64,000 nt of DNA from assembly GCF_030813915.1 (NCBI RefSeq), contig NZ_JAUSUJ010000029.1:1-64000 (forward strand), in the 5' to 3' direction. The DNA is from Rhodoplanes tepidamans. GTDB taxonomy: Bacteria > Pseudomonadota > Alphaproteobacteria > Rhizobiales > Xanthobacteraceae. The notes under the pieces were generated by a model. It worked only from the letters and a program-made list of their open reading frames with translations, was not told the DNA's origin and made no database searches. Within the stretch, counting starts at the first letter, position 1. Every line of letters starts with the position of its first letter. This document shows positions 17,656 through 26,633 of this stretch, piece by piece. The position numbers and the translations under genes were made by a program.

Positions 17656-17853
17656 ATGACCAACCAAGTGAACAAGCGGTTCATGGAAATCGCCGACGAG
17701 ACCGGAGAGACGCTGGACCAGCACCTTCGGGAGGTTGTGTTCGGCTCGTACGGACGTGACGCGAACGGCATGGTCGATGCGGCGATCGGCAAGATGATCG
17801 CCAACATTCGAGGCACGGAAGGCGAGGCTGAGCCGTCGAAGCCGTCCGACTGA
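17656..17853 (+). CDS. Small hypothetical protein (65 aa)
   Basis: The start ATG 17656 has GAGGAA at 17644-17649, a well-spaced ribosome binding site. The product is acidic and probably helical: MTNQVNKRFMEIADETGETL, then DQHLREVVFGSYGRD, then a short C-terminal acidic tail. It has no signal peptide or membrane segment and I do not recognise a family. The longer frame upstream (from 17242) has no supporting start. It lies in the islet after the GTA lysis genes with no close neighbours. Confidence 0.5.
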   Translation: MTNQVNKRFMEIADETGETLDQHLREVVFGSYGRDANGMVDAAIGKMIANIRGTEGEAEPSKPSD

Positions 17854-18286
17854 CCGGCACCAGCCTCGTTCCGACGACGTCCCCATGTCCTGGGGGTCGT
17901 GCAGGTCCGGACGCCGTGGCCCGCGGTGCCTGTGAATGCCCGCAGGGGGCCAGCCGATCAGAATGACGCCGTCGATTGCGCCGCCGCGAACGCGGCCCCG
18001 CGGTCGGGTGCGCCGGACGCCGCCCCGGGCGCCGGTGGCGAGCCGCGGGGACTCACGGCGGCAGCCTCCGAGCACCGCACGCCGCGTGGGGCGGCCTCGC
18101 CCGGACACCTTCACCCGCATCGTCGACTTCAACTGCCACGGGCGGCCGGTCAGGACCCGGCCGAGGGATTGCGGTCGGCACCCTCGTACCTAGATCCCCG
18201 GCTGCACGACTCGTCTGCCGACCCTATTGTTGACGCGGACCGGGTGCAGACCGCCGTCTTCGTCCCCCGGTCCGGCGAGGCATGAC
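17854..18286. other. Intergenic region before the PepSY gene
   Basis: About 430 nt, very GC-rich. Several short open frames on both strands have no ribosome binding site or recognisable product. It probably contains the promoter for the PepSY/two-component genes; no boxes were assigned. Confidence 0.4.
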
Positions 18287-18718
18287 ATGAGGCCGCGAAC
18301 AGTGTTGGTTGCGCTCGGGACGGCGGTGCTGTCGGCCGCCCTGGTTCCGGGCGCCGAGGCCGCCGACCCGGAGGGCCGGCCGGAGGCGCGGCCGCAGGCC
18401 GTCGCGGTGCCGCCGCGGCCCGAGACCGGCCCGAACGGCGCCGGCACAACCGGCAACGGCACCACCGGGACGGCGACCGCCTCCGGGCTGCGCTGCCTCA
18501 CCCGGGCCGAGCAGCGCAGCCGCACGGCGGCCAAGCAGGTGGTGCCGCTCGCCCGCGCCGCCAAGGCCGTGAAGGCCCGCCACGGCGAGCTGCTGCGCGC
18601 CCGCCTGTGCGAGCAGAACGGCAGGCTGGTCTATCTCCTCACCGTGCTGCCGCGCGGCGGCAAGCTCGTCCGCGCCACGGTCGACGCCGGCACCGGCACC
18701 CTGATCTCCGGCCCGTAG
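18287..18718 (+). CDS. Periplasmic PepSY-type protein
   Basis: A 143-aa secreted protein. It has a signal peptide at residues 1-25 (VLVALGTAVLSAALVPGAEA), then a Pro/Thr/Gly-rich linker, then a PepSY-like domain from about residue 70. The domain's first part has LTRAEQRSRTAAKQVVPLAR, and it ends with YLLTVLPRGGKLVRATVDAG and GTLISGP. ATG 18287 has GGCGAGG 6 nt upstream. An OmpR-family regulator and sensor kinase follow 143 nt downstream in the same direction. PepSY proteins next to such pairs can act as periplasmic modulators of the sensor; that role here is inferred from position. Confidence 0.8.
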   Translation: MRPRTVLVALGTAVLSAALVPGAEAADPEGRPEARPQAVAVPPRPETGPNGAGTTGNGTTGTATASGLRCLTRAEQRSRTAAKQVVPLARAAKAVKARHGELLRARLCEQNGRLVYLLTVLPRGGKLVRATVDAGTGTLISGP

Positions 18719-18861
18719 GCGGACCGGGCCCTCCCGCGCGGCCGACGGGCGCGGCCCTCCGGACATCGAACGTTTGCACACGCCCCGCGACCCACATTAA
18801 GGAACACCTGCCGCTGCCGTCCGGCCATCCGCCGGCGGCGCCGCCCAAAGGACCCGAGACC

Positions 18862-19536
18862 ATGCGGCTCCTGGTCGTCGAGGACGATCCCGACCTCAAT
18901 CGCCAGCTCGCCACCGCCCTGACCGACGCCGGCTACGTGGTGGACCGCGCCGCCGACGGCGAGGAGGGCCATTATCTCGGCGAGACCGAGCCCTACGACG
19001 CCGTGATCCTCGACATCGGCCTGCCCAAGATGGACGGGCTCTCGGTGCTGGAGAGCTGGCGCCGGGCCGGCCGGGCGATGCCGGTGCTGATGCTCACCGC
19101 CCGCGACCGCTGGAGCGACAAGGTGCAGGCCTTCGACGCCGGCGCCGACGACTACGTCGCCAAGCCGTTCCATCTCGAGGAGGTGCTGGCCCGCATCCGG
19201 GCGCTGCTGCGCCGCTCGGTCGGCCATGCCCGCTCCGAGTTCCTGTGCGGGCCGGTGCGGCTCGACTCGCGCACCGGCCGCGTCACGGTCGACGGCGCGC
19301 CCGTGAAGCTCACCTCCCACGAGTACCGGCTGCTCTCCTACCTGATGCACCACTCCGGCCGGGTGGTGTCGCGCACCGAGCTGGTCGAGCATCTCTACGA
19401 CCAGGACTTCGACCGCGACTCCAACACCATCGAGGTGTTCGTCGGGCGCATCCGCAAGAAGCTCGGCGTCGACGTGATCCAGACGGTGCGCGGCCTGGGC
19501 TATCTGCTCACCCCGCCCGGGGAGAGCCGGTCGTGA
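18862..19536 (+). CDS. OmpR/PhoP-family response regulator
   Basis: A 224-aa two-component regulator. The receiver domain spans residues 1-115, with the acidic pocket VVEDD at 5-9, phospho-acceptor Asp51 (VILDIGLPKMDG), Thr in MLTAR and Lys in YVAKPF. The winged-helix DNA-binding domain spans 125-220, with LTSHEYRLLSYL and RTVRGLGYLL-type elements (VIQTVRGLGYLLTPP). Start ATG 18862 follows GACCCGAGACC. Its partner kinase starts 150 nt downstream, the gap being filled by a palindromic repeat. The set of PepSY protein, regulator and kinase resembles FeuP/FeuQ-type systems of rhizobia, but the stimulus cannot be read from sequence. Confidence 0.93.
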   Translation: MRLLVVEDDPDLNRQLATALTDAGYVVDRAADGEEGHYLGETEPYDAVILDIGLPKMDGLSVLESWRRAGRAMPVLMLTARDRWSDKVQAFDAGADDYVAKPFHLEEVLARIRALLRRSVGHARSEFLCGPVRLDSRTGRVTVDGAPVKLTSHEYRLLSYLMHHSGRVVSRTELVEHLYDQDFDRDSNTIEVFVGRIRKKLGVDVIQTVRGLGYLLTPPGESRS

Positions 19537-19570
19537 CAGGGGTCGTCACGGCGTACCATGTCCTCGAGCC

Positions 19571-19658
19571 CGTCATGGCCGGGCTCGTCCCGGCCATCCA
19601 CGTCCTTGCGCGACCCCCGGTCGCGCCGTGGATGCCCGGCACAAGGCCGGGCATGACG
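19571..19658. repeat. Palindromic intergenic repeat, family B copy 1
   Basis: An 88-bp element with long imperfect inverted halves: CGTCATGGCCGGGCTCGTCC at 19571-19590 is mirrored by the segment ending CCGGGCATGACG at 19658. An inner palindrome is centred on GGTCGCG. It separates the regulator and kinase genes of one two-component operon. A related copy is at 54404-54494. Confidence 0.8.
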
Positions 19659-19686
19659 ACGTCGGGATCCGGGGATCCGGCCTGAG

Positions 19687-21066
19687 ATGCGCGCCAACTC
19701 GCTCGCGCTGCGCCTCTTTCTCTCGGCCACCGCCTGGACCGTGATCATCCTGCTGGCCACCGGCATCAGCCTGTCGTCGCTCTATCGCCAGGCGGTGGAG
19801 CGCTCCTTCGACCGCCGGCTCGGCGTCTATCTGCGCACCCTGGTCGCCGAGGTGGCGGCCCCGGAGGAGGGCACCGAGCGCGGGCCGCTGTCGCTCGGCG
19901 AGCCGCTGTTCGAGCTGCCGCTGTCCGGCTGGTACTGGCAGATCACCCGGCTCGGCGCGCCCAAGCCGGAGACCCGCTCGTCGCGCTCGCTGTGGGACTC
20001 GACCCTGCCGCATCTCGCCGAGCAGGGCGTCCAGGCGGGACCGGACGGCAGCCGGCGCTCCTACGTGCCCGGCCCCGAGGATCAGCGGCTGCGGCTGGTC
20101 GAGCGCACCGTCGATCTCGGCGACGAGGGCCGCTTCCTGGTCGCGGTCGCCGGCGACCCGCAGGAGATCGACGAGGAGACGCGCTCGTTCGACAACGCGC
20201 TCGCCATCACGTTCGTGATGCTGGCGGCCGTGCTCCTGCTGATCACCATGTTCCAGGTGCGCTTCGGCCTGGCACCGCTCAAGCGGATCTCCGAGAGCCT
20301 GGCGGCGATCCGGGCCGGACGCAGCGAGCGGCTGGAAGGCGACTTCCCGCACGAGATCGCGCCGCTCGCCCGCGAGACCAACGCCCTGATCGAGGCGAAC
20401 CGCGAGATCGTCGAGCGCGCCCGCACCCATGTCGGCAATCTCGCCCACGCGCTCAAGACGCCGCTGTCCGTGGTGGTCAACGAGGCGGCGACCCGCGGCG
20501 ACGACGATCCGCTGGCGCGCAAGGTGCGCGAGCAGGCCGCCATCATGCGCGACCAGGTGACCCGGCATCTCGAGCGGGCGCGGCTCTCCGCCCGGCTCAC
20601 CGTGGTCGGCACCGTCACCGAGGTGAAGCCGGTCGTCACGGCGCTCGCCCGCACCATGGAGAAGCTGCACCACGATCGCGGCCTGGTCATCGACGCCGAC
20701 GTGCCGGAGACGCTGCGCTTCGTCGGCGAGCGGCAGGACCTCGAGGAGATGGTCGGCAACCTGGTCGACAACGCCTGCAAGTGGGCCGAGGGCCGGGTGT
20801 CGATCGAGGCCGGGCCGGCGCCGTCGCCGGGCCTGCGCGCCGGGGCCGGCCTGCGCATCGTGGTCGACGACGACGGTCCCGGCCTCTCGGCGGCCGAGCG
20901 CGAGCAGGCCGCCCGCCGCGGCAAGCGGCTCGACGAGACCAAGCCGGGCTCCGGCCTCGGCCTCTCGATCGTGACCGAGCTCGCCGGCCTCTACGGCGGC
21001 AAGCTGACGCTCGCCGCCGCCCCGATCGGCGGCCTGCGCGCCGAGCTGGTGCTGCCGGCCGTGTGA
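19687..21066 (+). CDS. Membrane sensor histidine kinase
   Basis: A 459-aa kinase partnered with the preceding response regulator. TM1 is at about residues 13-36, the periplasmic sensor at 37-170, and TM2 at about 176-198 (FVMLAAVLLLITMFQV), followed by a short HAMP-like linker. The H-box is NLAHALKTPLSVVV with phospho-acceptor His254. The ATPase domain has an N-box (MVGNLVDNACKWAEG), a G1 box (DDDGPGLSAAE) and a G2 box (KPGSGLGLSIV). The periplasmic domain contains acidic stretches, which would suit cation or antimicrobial-peptide sensing, but this is only suggestive. The regulator and kinase are cotranscribed unless the intervening repeat attenuates transcription. Confidence 0.93.
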   Translation: MRANSLALRLFLSATAWTVIILLATGISLSSLYRQAVERSFDRRLGVYLRTLVAEVAAPEEGTERGPLSLGEPLFELPLSGWYWQITRLGAPKPETRSSRSLWDSTLPHLAEQGVQAGPDGSRRSYVPGPEDQRLRLVERTVDLGDEGRFLVAVAGDPQEIDEETRSFDNALAITFVMLAAVLLLITMFQVRFGLAPLKRISESLAAIRAGRSERLEGDFPHEIAPLARETNALIEANREIVERARTHVGNLAHALKTPLSVVVNEAATRGDDDPLARKVREQAAIMRDQVTRHLERARLSARLTVVGTVTEVKPVVTALARTMEKLHHDRGLVIDADVPETLRFVGERQDLEEMVGNLVDNACKWAEGRVSIEAGPAPSPGLRAGAGLRIVVDDDGPGLSAAEREQAARRGKRLDETKPGSGLGLSIVTELAGLYGGKLTLAAAPIGGLRAELVLPAV

Positions 21067-21216
21067 GCCCGGTCGCAGAGGCGCCGGATCGCTTCTGCCC
21101 CTTCATCCCCGCATCGCTTCGATGCGACCGCGCCCGGACACAATCGCGCCGAGCCCTGCTAGGCTGACGGTCCCGCTTCGCTGCCCTCAACGAAAATCGA
21201 CACGGAGAGACGCACC

Positions 21217-22128
21217 ATGAGCGAGACCCTCGGCCACACGCTGCGCGGCCGCATCCCGTACCAGCCGATCCATCGGCGGCCGCCGCTGAAGCTGCCCGGC
21301 GGCGCGAGGGTCGCGGTGTGGACCATCGTCAATGTCGAGAACTGGCAGACCGAGGGCGCGATGCCGCGCGCCGTGCTGCCGCCGCCGATGGGCCAGCCGC
21401 TGCTGCCGGACGTGCCCAACTGGGCCTGGCACGAATACGGCAACCGGGTCGGCTTCTGGCGCTTCGTCGATGCGCTCGGCTCGCGTGGCCTGAAGGCGAC
21501 CTTCGCCCTGAACGGCACCTGCTGCGAGGTCTATCCCGAGGTCTGCGCCGCCGCCCGCGACGCCGGCTGGGACTTCATGGGGCACGGCTTCGTGCAGCGG
21601 CCGATGCACCGGATCGAGGACCAGCGGGCCGCCATCCGCTCCACCGTCGAGGCGATAGAGGCGTTCACCGGCAAGCCGCCACGCGGCTGGGAGAGTCCCG
21701 GCCTCACCGAGACCGACGAGACCATCGACATCCTGGCCGAGGAGGGGATCGAGTACGTCGCCGACTGGGTGCTGGACGACCAGCCGTTGCCGATCCGCAC
21801 CCGCGCCGGACGCGTCGTCTCGGTGCCCTACACGGTGGAGGTCAACGACGTCGTCATCAGCGCCGTCCAGCAGCAGCCCTCCGACGAGATCCTGCGCCGC
21901 GGCCGCGACCAGTTCGACCGCCTGTTCAAGGAGGGCGCCACGGCGCCGCGCGTCATGGCGATCGCCATCCATCCCTACCTCACCGGCGTGCCGCACCGGA
22001 TCAAGTATCTCGAGCAGCTCTACGACTACATCCTCGGCCACGGCGACGTGGTGATGTGGACGGGCGCCGAGATTCTCGACTGGTACAAGTCGCAGGTGCC
22101 GGAGGCGTCGTCCGCCGCGGCGGAGTGA
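21217..22128 (+). CDS. Polysaccharide deacetylase family protein (NodB/PuuE-like)
   Basis: A 303-aa cytosolic (no signal peptide) deacetylase-fold protein. The N-terminus resembles the PuuE-type subgroup (RIPYQPIHRRPPLKLPGGAR, then VAVWTIVNVENW). The core has ATFALNGTCCEVYPEV, the metal-site-like WDFMGHGFVQRP and the RGWESPGL segment. A C-terminal IAIHPYLTGVPHRIKYLEQL region is typical of this family. Members include allantoinase PuuE and chitooligosaccharide or peptidoglycan deacetylases; the substrate is not decidable because no purine or nod genes are nearby. It stands alone between the kinase and a lipoprotein gene. Confidence 0.8.
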   Translation: MSETLGHTLRGRIPYQPIHRRPPLKLPGGARVAVWTIVNVENWQTEGAMPRAVLPPPMGQPLLPDVPNWAWHEYGNRVGFWRFVDALGSRGLKATFALNGTCCEVYPEVCAAARDAGWDFMGHGFVQRPMHRIEDQRAAIRSTVEAIEAFTGKPPRGWESPGLTETDETIDILAEEGIEYVADWVLDDQPLPIRTRAGRVVSVPYTVEVNDVVISAVQQQPSDEILRRGRDQFDRLFKEGATAPRVMAIAIHPYLTGVPHRIKYLEQLYDYILGHGDVVMWTGAEILDWYKSQVPEASSAAAE

Positions 22129-22253
22129 CGGCGGGTTGCGGCGCGCCGCCGCGTCGCGGCGCGCCCGTTCCCTCGTTTCGCCCCATTCCTCCCCCCATAG
22201 CAGGACGCAGGGATTGGGCTCGGCCTCGTGTGCCGGGCGCGTGGGGGATATCG

Positions 22254-22757
22254 ATGAAGCTCTTCGGCTCGACCGCGTTCGCGGCCGCTCTCGCTCTGTC
22301 GGGTGCTCTTGCGGTCGCCGGCTGTGCCGGCGATCCGGTAACCGGCACCGGACCGCGGGAGAACACCGGCACGCTGGTCGGGGCGCTCGGCGGAGCGGCG
22401 CTCGGCTCGGCGGTCGCCGGCGGCGGCACCGGGTCGCGGGTCGCCGGCGGGGTGATCGGGGCGGCGCTCGGCGGCCTGATCGGCAACCGCATCGGCGCCG
22501 CCATGGACGACGAGGACCGCCGCCGCGCCTACGAGGCCCAGATGGCGGCGCTGGAGACCGGCCGCTCGGGCGCGCCGGTGTCCTGGCGGAATCCCGATTC
22601 GGGCCGTTACGGCACCATCGTGCCGGGCCCGGCCTACGACCAGGGCGGCCAGAACTGCCGCCAATTCACCCACACGATCTATATCGAGGGCACGCCCCAG
22701 ACCGCCCGCGGCACCGCCTGCCGCAATCCCGACGGCTCGTGGACGCCGATCGGCTGA
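22254..22757 (+). CDS. Glycine-zipper surface lipoprotein (17 kDa surface antigen-like)
   Basis: A 167-aa outer-membrane lipoprotein. A signal peptide with lipobox LAVAGC puts the acylated Cys at about residue 24. A glycine-zipper two-helix region follows at about residues 38-82 (GALGGAALGSAVAGGGTG, AALGGLIGNRIG). The C-terminal globular part (WRNPDSGRYGTIVPGPAY, CRQFTHTIYIEGTPQTARGT) is typical of RICKETTSIA-type 17 kDa antigens. Such proteins are common structural lipoproteins in alphaproteobacteria. It is monocistronic by appearance. Confidence 0.88.
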   Translation: MKLFGSTAFAAALALSGALAVAGCAGDPVTGTGPRENTGTLVGALGGAALGSAVAGGGTGSRVAGGVIGAALGGLIGNRIGAAMDDEDRRRAYEAQMAALETGRSGAPVSWRNPDSGRYGTIVPGPAYDQGGQNCRQFTHTIYIEGTPQTARGTACRNPDGSWTPIG

Positions 22758-22876
22758 CCGGGCGAAACGTTACTGTATGATCAAACCGCAAATGCGCCGC
22801 GCGGGGCGCGCTTAACGCGTTCTTCAGACCACGCGCCTATACCCGAGCCAGGAAATTCCGTCGGCAGGGTGTCTGG

Positions 22877-24307
22877 ATGGCAGGCGACGAGCAAGCCTCC
22901 GAGAAGTTGCGCGCGTATCTCCGCGGCTTGTCCCCGGAGGCACGGGCCATGCTGATGGCCGAGGTCGAGCGCGGCCTGCAGGCCGGCCACGACCACCTGC
23001 CGGCCCCGAACGTGCTGCTGTCTCATCTGCGCGAGGTGCTGCAGGAGCGCGAGGACGATCCCGCTCCGGACCGCGCCGCCAATCCGTCGCGCCTGTTCTT
23101 CGCCCCGGTCGAGCCCTTCCTGACCGACGACGAGACCGCCCTCGAGCCGGACGGCCGGGTGTCGCGCGCCAGTCTCGCCCCGCTGTGGGACTGGATCGCC
23201 ACCGAGGTCGCCCCGGCCGAAGCCAAGGTCTACGTCGCCGACGTCGCCCGCCATCTGGCCGCCAAGGACCAGGGCAAGGCCGAGCTCGCCGCCCGGACGC
23301 TCCAGGACCAGGTGGTGCGCCAGCTCGGCGAGCTGCTGCAGGCGGCCGGTCGCGACGACAAGGCGCGCCGCCGCATCGCCTTCCGCATCGGCACCCCGCG
23401 GGCCCAGTCCGACGTCGCCGAGTTCTTCACCATCATGAAGAACCGCGACACGCTCGCGGCGGTCGGCAGCCGCCTGCCGTCGCGCATCCGCTCGGCGGCG
23501 GGCGACCAGCTCGACCAGATCGTCGCCGTCCTCGACAACGCGGTGGCGCGCGACAAGTCGCTGATCCGCTACGGCCTCATCCTCGCGATGAACCGCATGC
23601 CGGTGCCCTGGCATCTCGTCCGCGTCGCGGTGCGGGCGGCGCAGTCCGACAAGGCCGAGCGCATCGCCGAGAGCCCCTACGGCATCGCGCTGGCCATGGT
23701 GCTGGCCGACACCGAGCGGACGGTGCGCGAGCTCGTCCATCATTTCCGCCGCGGCCAGATGGGGCGGGCGATCGAGAGCCTCAAGGACGTGCACGAGGCG
23801 GTGCGCGGCCTGCGCAGCGAGGTCAACATGGTGTCCGGCACGGGGCCGGCCCGCCAGCTCGCCGCCATCCGGGCCGGCGTCGCCGACGCGCTGAAGTCGG
23901 ACCTCGACACCATTCCGGGCCGGGTGCGCCGCATCATCCGCATCGTGCCCGGCAAGCATCTGCCGGCGGGCGCGTCGATCGACTCGTCCGAGGTCGCCGA
24001 GATCGAGGCGCTGCTGGGCTTCCTGGCCGCCTGCAAGACGTATGCGAGCGAGCTCGCCCTCAACGAGATCACGCTGCGGGTCCTGTCCGACCTGCAGACC
24101 CAGCTCGACAACGGCTCGCGCTCGATCATCGACGTGCTGCGCGCCTGCGATCCCGGCGAGCTGCCCTACCGCAAGGCCCAGATGGAGGCGGCCATCCGCT
24201 TCTCCGCCAAGATCCTCGGCGAGGAGTTCGCCGCGGTCATCGCCCGCGCCGCCGAGGTCGCCGTCAGCAGCGAGCGCAAGGCACCCGGCAAGGCCGCCAA
24301 GGGCTGA
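22877..24307 (+). CDS. Unrecognised helical protein (476 aa)
   Basis: A soluble, almost wholly alpha-helical, Ala/Arg/Glu-rich protein without signal peptide or membrane segments. Visible features are an N-terminal LRGLSPEARAMLMAEVERGL helix, a central FFTIMKNRDTLAAVGSRLP stretch, and a C-terminal ALNEITLRVLSDLQTQLDNG coiled-coil-like region ending in basic KAPGKAAKG. Codon use matches the host chromosome, so it looks native rather than transferred. I do not recognise the family. It precedes the ccm operon by 266 nt. A TTAA-N7-TTCA sequence at 22812-22826 is a weak CtrA-like candidate upstream. Confidence 0.75.
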   Translation: MAGDEQASEKLRAYLRGLSPEARAMLMAEVERGLQAGHDHLPAPNVLLSHLREVLQEREDDPAPDRAANPSRLFFAPVEPFLTDDETALEPDGRVSRASLAPLWDWIATEVAPAEAKVYVADVARHLAAKDQGKAELAARTLQDQVVRQLGELLQAAGRDDKARRRIAFRIGTPRAQSDVAEFFTIMKNRDTLAAVGSRLPSRIRSAAGDQLDQIVAVLDNAVARDKSLIRYGLILAMNRMPVPWHLVRVAVRAAQSDKAERIAESPYGIALAMVLADTERTVRELVHHFRRGQMGRAIESLKDVHEAVRGLRSEVNMVSGTGPARQLAAIRAGVADALKSDLDTIPGRVRRIIRIVPGKHLPAGASIDSSEVAEIEALLGFLAACKTYASELALNEITLRVLSDLQTQLDNGSRSIIDVLRACDPGELPYRKAQMEAAIRFSAKILGEEFAAVIARAAEVAVSSERKAPGKAAKG

Positions 24308-24573
24308 CCCCTCCCGTCGCGGTCCGGTCTCTCCGGGACGCGCCCAACGGTGCGCGCCTGATCCTCGACCCATCCCCCGCCTCCCTGCGCGGTGCCATGC
24401 CACCGCGCCCCCGATCCTGCCCTCCCGGCTGCCGGCGTCCGTCGGCCCGGCCACAATTTCCCCGACAGTCCGCCCTATCCGGCTGCCGGCCGCGTCACGC
24501 GCCTTTGACATTTCCCAAGGTTGCGACCTGGGGTGTCATGGTCAATGACAGGGCCACCGTTTAGGGTCTCGCC

Positions 24574-26094
24574 ATGATGCTCTCCTTCCTGCTCGCGCTG
24601 ATGACCGCCGTGGCCCTCGGCGCGGCGCTGTGGCCGCTGATCCGGCGCACCGGGCCCGGGCGCGGTGGCGACGACGTCGCCGTCTATCGCGACCAGCTCG
24701 ACGAGATCGAGCGCGACCTGTCGCTCGGCGCCATCGGCCCGGCCGAGGCCGAGGCCGCCCGGGTCGAGGTGTCCCGCCGGCTGATCGCCGCCGCCGAGGC
24801 GGCGCGGGCGCCGGTCGAGACGCCGATCTCCAAGAGCCCCGGCCTCCGCAAGGCCGCCGCCGCCGTGCTGGTGGCGCTGCCGCTCGCCGGGCTCGGCTGG
24901 TATCTCGTCACCGGATCGCCCGAGATGCCGGCGCAGCCGCTGGCCCAGCGGCTCGCCCGCCTCCATGCCGGCAAGGCCGGCGAGACCGACCAGAACGCCG
25001 CCATGGCCGCCATGGTGCCGCGGGTCGAGGCGCATCTGCGCACCAATCCGGAGGACGGCCGGGGCTGGGCCGTCCTGGCCCCGGCCTACATGCGGCTCGA
25101 GCGCTTCGACGAGGCCGTGAAGGCCTATCGCAACGCCATCCGGCTGCTCGGCGAGACCGGGGACCGGGTCGCCGATCTCGGCGAGGCGCTCACCAGCCAG
25201 GCCGGCGGCATCGTGACGCCGTCCGCCAAGGCGCAGTTCGAGCGCGCCCGGGTGCTCGACAAGGACCATGTCTCGGCGACCTATTATCTCGGCCTCGCCG
25301 CCCGCCAGGCCGGCCGCCCCGACGAGGCGCGGACCCTCTGGCAGGGCCTGCTGGACCGGGCGCCCGCCGACGCCCCGTGGGCCGGCTTCGTCAAGACCGC
25401 GCTCGCCGGGCTCGACGCCCCCGGGCCGGGCGGCGTGCCGGCCGAGGTGCCCCAGGCGCTGAGCGAGGAGCAGAAGGCGATGGTGCGCGGCATGCTCGAC
25501 CAGCTCACCGAGCGGCTGCGCCGGGACGGCACCGATGTCGAGGGCTGGCTGCGGCTGATCCGCTCGCATCTGGTGATGCGCGATCTCGATCGGGCCCGCG
25601 CCACGCTCGCCGAGGCGCGCCGGGCGCTCGCCGACCTGCCCGACCGGCTGGTCCGGCTGGAGGCCGAGGCGCGGGCGTTCCGGCTCGACGCGGGTGGCCC
25701 TGCGGGCGCGGCCGCGGCGCCGGCGGCGGGACCGCGCGTCGCCGCTCCGGCAGCGGGGGCGGACATCGCCCTGCCGGCACCGGCCCGGCCGTCCGGAGCC
25801 GTCGAAAAGTCCGCCTCCGCCGACACCGGCGCCGACTACGACGAGACGATGCGGGGCCTGATCGACCGCCTCGCCCGGCGGCTCGCCCAGGACGGCAGCG
25901 ACGTCGACGGCTGGCTGCGGCTGGTGCGCACCCATATGGCGCTCGGTGAGCGCGACCGGGCGACCGTCGCGGTGGCCGATGCCCGCAAGGCGCTGGCCGG
26001 CGCGCCCGACAAGCTCGCCCGCCTCGATACCGTCGTGAAGGAGCTCGGCCTCTCCGAGGCCGGCTCCGCAGCTGGTTCCGGAGCCGTGCAATGA
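24574..26094 (+). CDS. ccmI: Cytochrome c biogenesis protein CcmI (CycH), with duplicated C-terminal domain
   Basis: A 506-aa apocytochrome c chaperone of the cytochrome c maturation system I. Two N-terminal TM helices are at residues 5-22 and about 90-110 ([18 protein letters not shown]), with the cytoplasmic loop [18 protein letters not shown] between them. Periplasmic TPRs occupy about 135-270. Then come two copies of the same domain, at about 299-370 ([20 protein letters not shown]) and about 421-493 ([20 protein letters not shown]), joined by an Ala/Pro linker. A single copy is usual, so this protein is longer than common relatives. Its stop overlaps the ccmE start (ATGA). It is the first gene of the ccmIEF(H) operon. 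Confidence 0.93.
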   Translation: MMLSFLLALMTAVALGAALWPLIRRTGPGRGGDDVAVYRDQLDEIERDLSLGAIGPAEAEAARVEVSRRLIAAAEAARAPVETPISKSPGLRKAAAAVLVALPLAGLGWYLVTGSPEMPAQPLAQRLARLHAGKAGETDQNAAMAAMVPRVEAHLRTNPEDGRGWAVLAPAYMRLERFDEAVKAYRNAIRLLGETGDRVADLGEALTSQAGGIVTPSAKAQFERARVLDKDHVSATYYLGLAARQAGRPDEARTLWQGLLDRAPADAPWAGFVKTALAGLDAPGPGGVPAEVPQALSEEQKAMVRGMLDQLTERLRRDGTDVEGWLRLIRSHLVMRDLDRARATLAEARRALADLPDRLVRLEAEARAFRLDAGGPAGAAAAPAAGPRVAAPAAGADIALPAPARPSGAVEKSASADTGADYDETMRGLIDRLARRLAQDGSDVDGWLRLVRTHMALGERDRATVAVADARKALAGAPDKLARLDTVVKELGLSEAGSAAGSGAVQ

Positions 26095-26633
26095 CCCGCA
26101 AGCAGCGTCGTTTCGCCCTGATCGCCGGCGGTGTCGCCGTGCTGGCCGTGGCGGTCGGCCTCGTCCTCAACGCGCTCAACGACTCGATCGTGTTCTTCAA
26201 CTCGCCGACCGACGTGGTCGAGAAGAAGGTGCAGCCCGGCACGAGGCTGCGCATCGGCGGCCTGGTCGCGCCGGGCTCGGTGGAGCGTGGCGAGAACCTG
26301 GCGGTGCGCTTCCAGGTGACCGACGGCGCCAACACCATCACGGTCGCCTACAAGGGGATCCTGCCGGATCTGTTCCGCGAGGGGCAGGGCGTGATCGCCG
26401 AGGGCGTGCTCGACACCGCGGGCGTCAAGGCCGACAGCGTGCTCGCCAAGCACGACGAGAAATACATGCCGCGCGAGGTCGCCGACGCGCTGAAGAAGCA
26501 GGGCCACTGGCAGAGCGACTACGACAAGGGGCAGGGCGCCGCGACGCCGGCCTCGACCCCGGCGCAGGCCCCGGCGCCCGGGCCGCAGTCCTCGGTGGCG
26601 AAGCCCGCCTCGACCGGAGCCGCGACGCAATGA
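26091..26633 (+). CDS. ccmE: Cytochrome c maturation heme chaperone CcmE (CycJ)
   Basis: A 180-aa membrane-anchored periplasmic heme chaperone. An N-terminal TM (residues 8-29) is followed by an OB-fold domain with [17 protein letters not shown] and [15 protein letters not shown]. The heme-binding His121 lies in [11 protein letters not shown], with the nearby conserved Tyr. The C-terminus is a flexible Ala/Pro tail. It takes heme from CcmC and passes it to CcmF/H. The start overlaps the ccmI stop by 4 nt and its own stop overlaps the ccmF start by 4 nt. Confidence 0.97.
   Translation: MTRKQRRFALIAGGVAVLAVAVGLVLNALNDSIVFFNSPTDVVEKKVQPGTRLRIGGLVAPGSVERGENLAVRFQVTDGANTITVAYKGILPDLFREGQGVIAEGVLDTAGVKADSVLAKHDEKYMPREVADALKKQGHWQSDYDKGQGAATPASTPAQAPAPGPQSSVAKPASTGAATQ

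Noticed and set aside
22812-22826. CtrA-binding site before the 476-aa unknown gene
   Set aside because: TTAA-N7-TTCA matches only 7 of 8 fixed bases and the context gives no other support; kept only as a remark.
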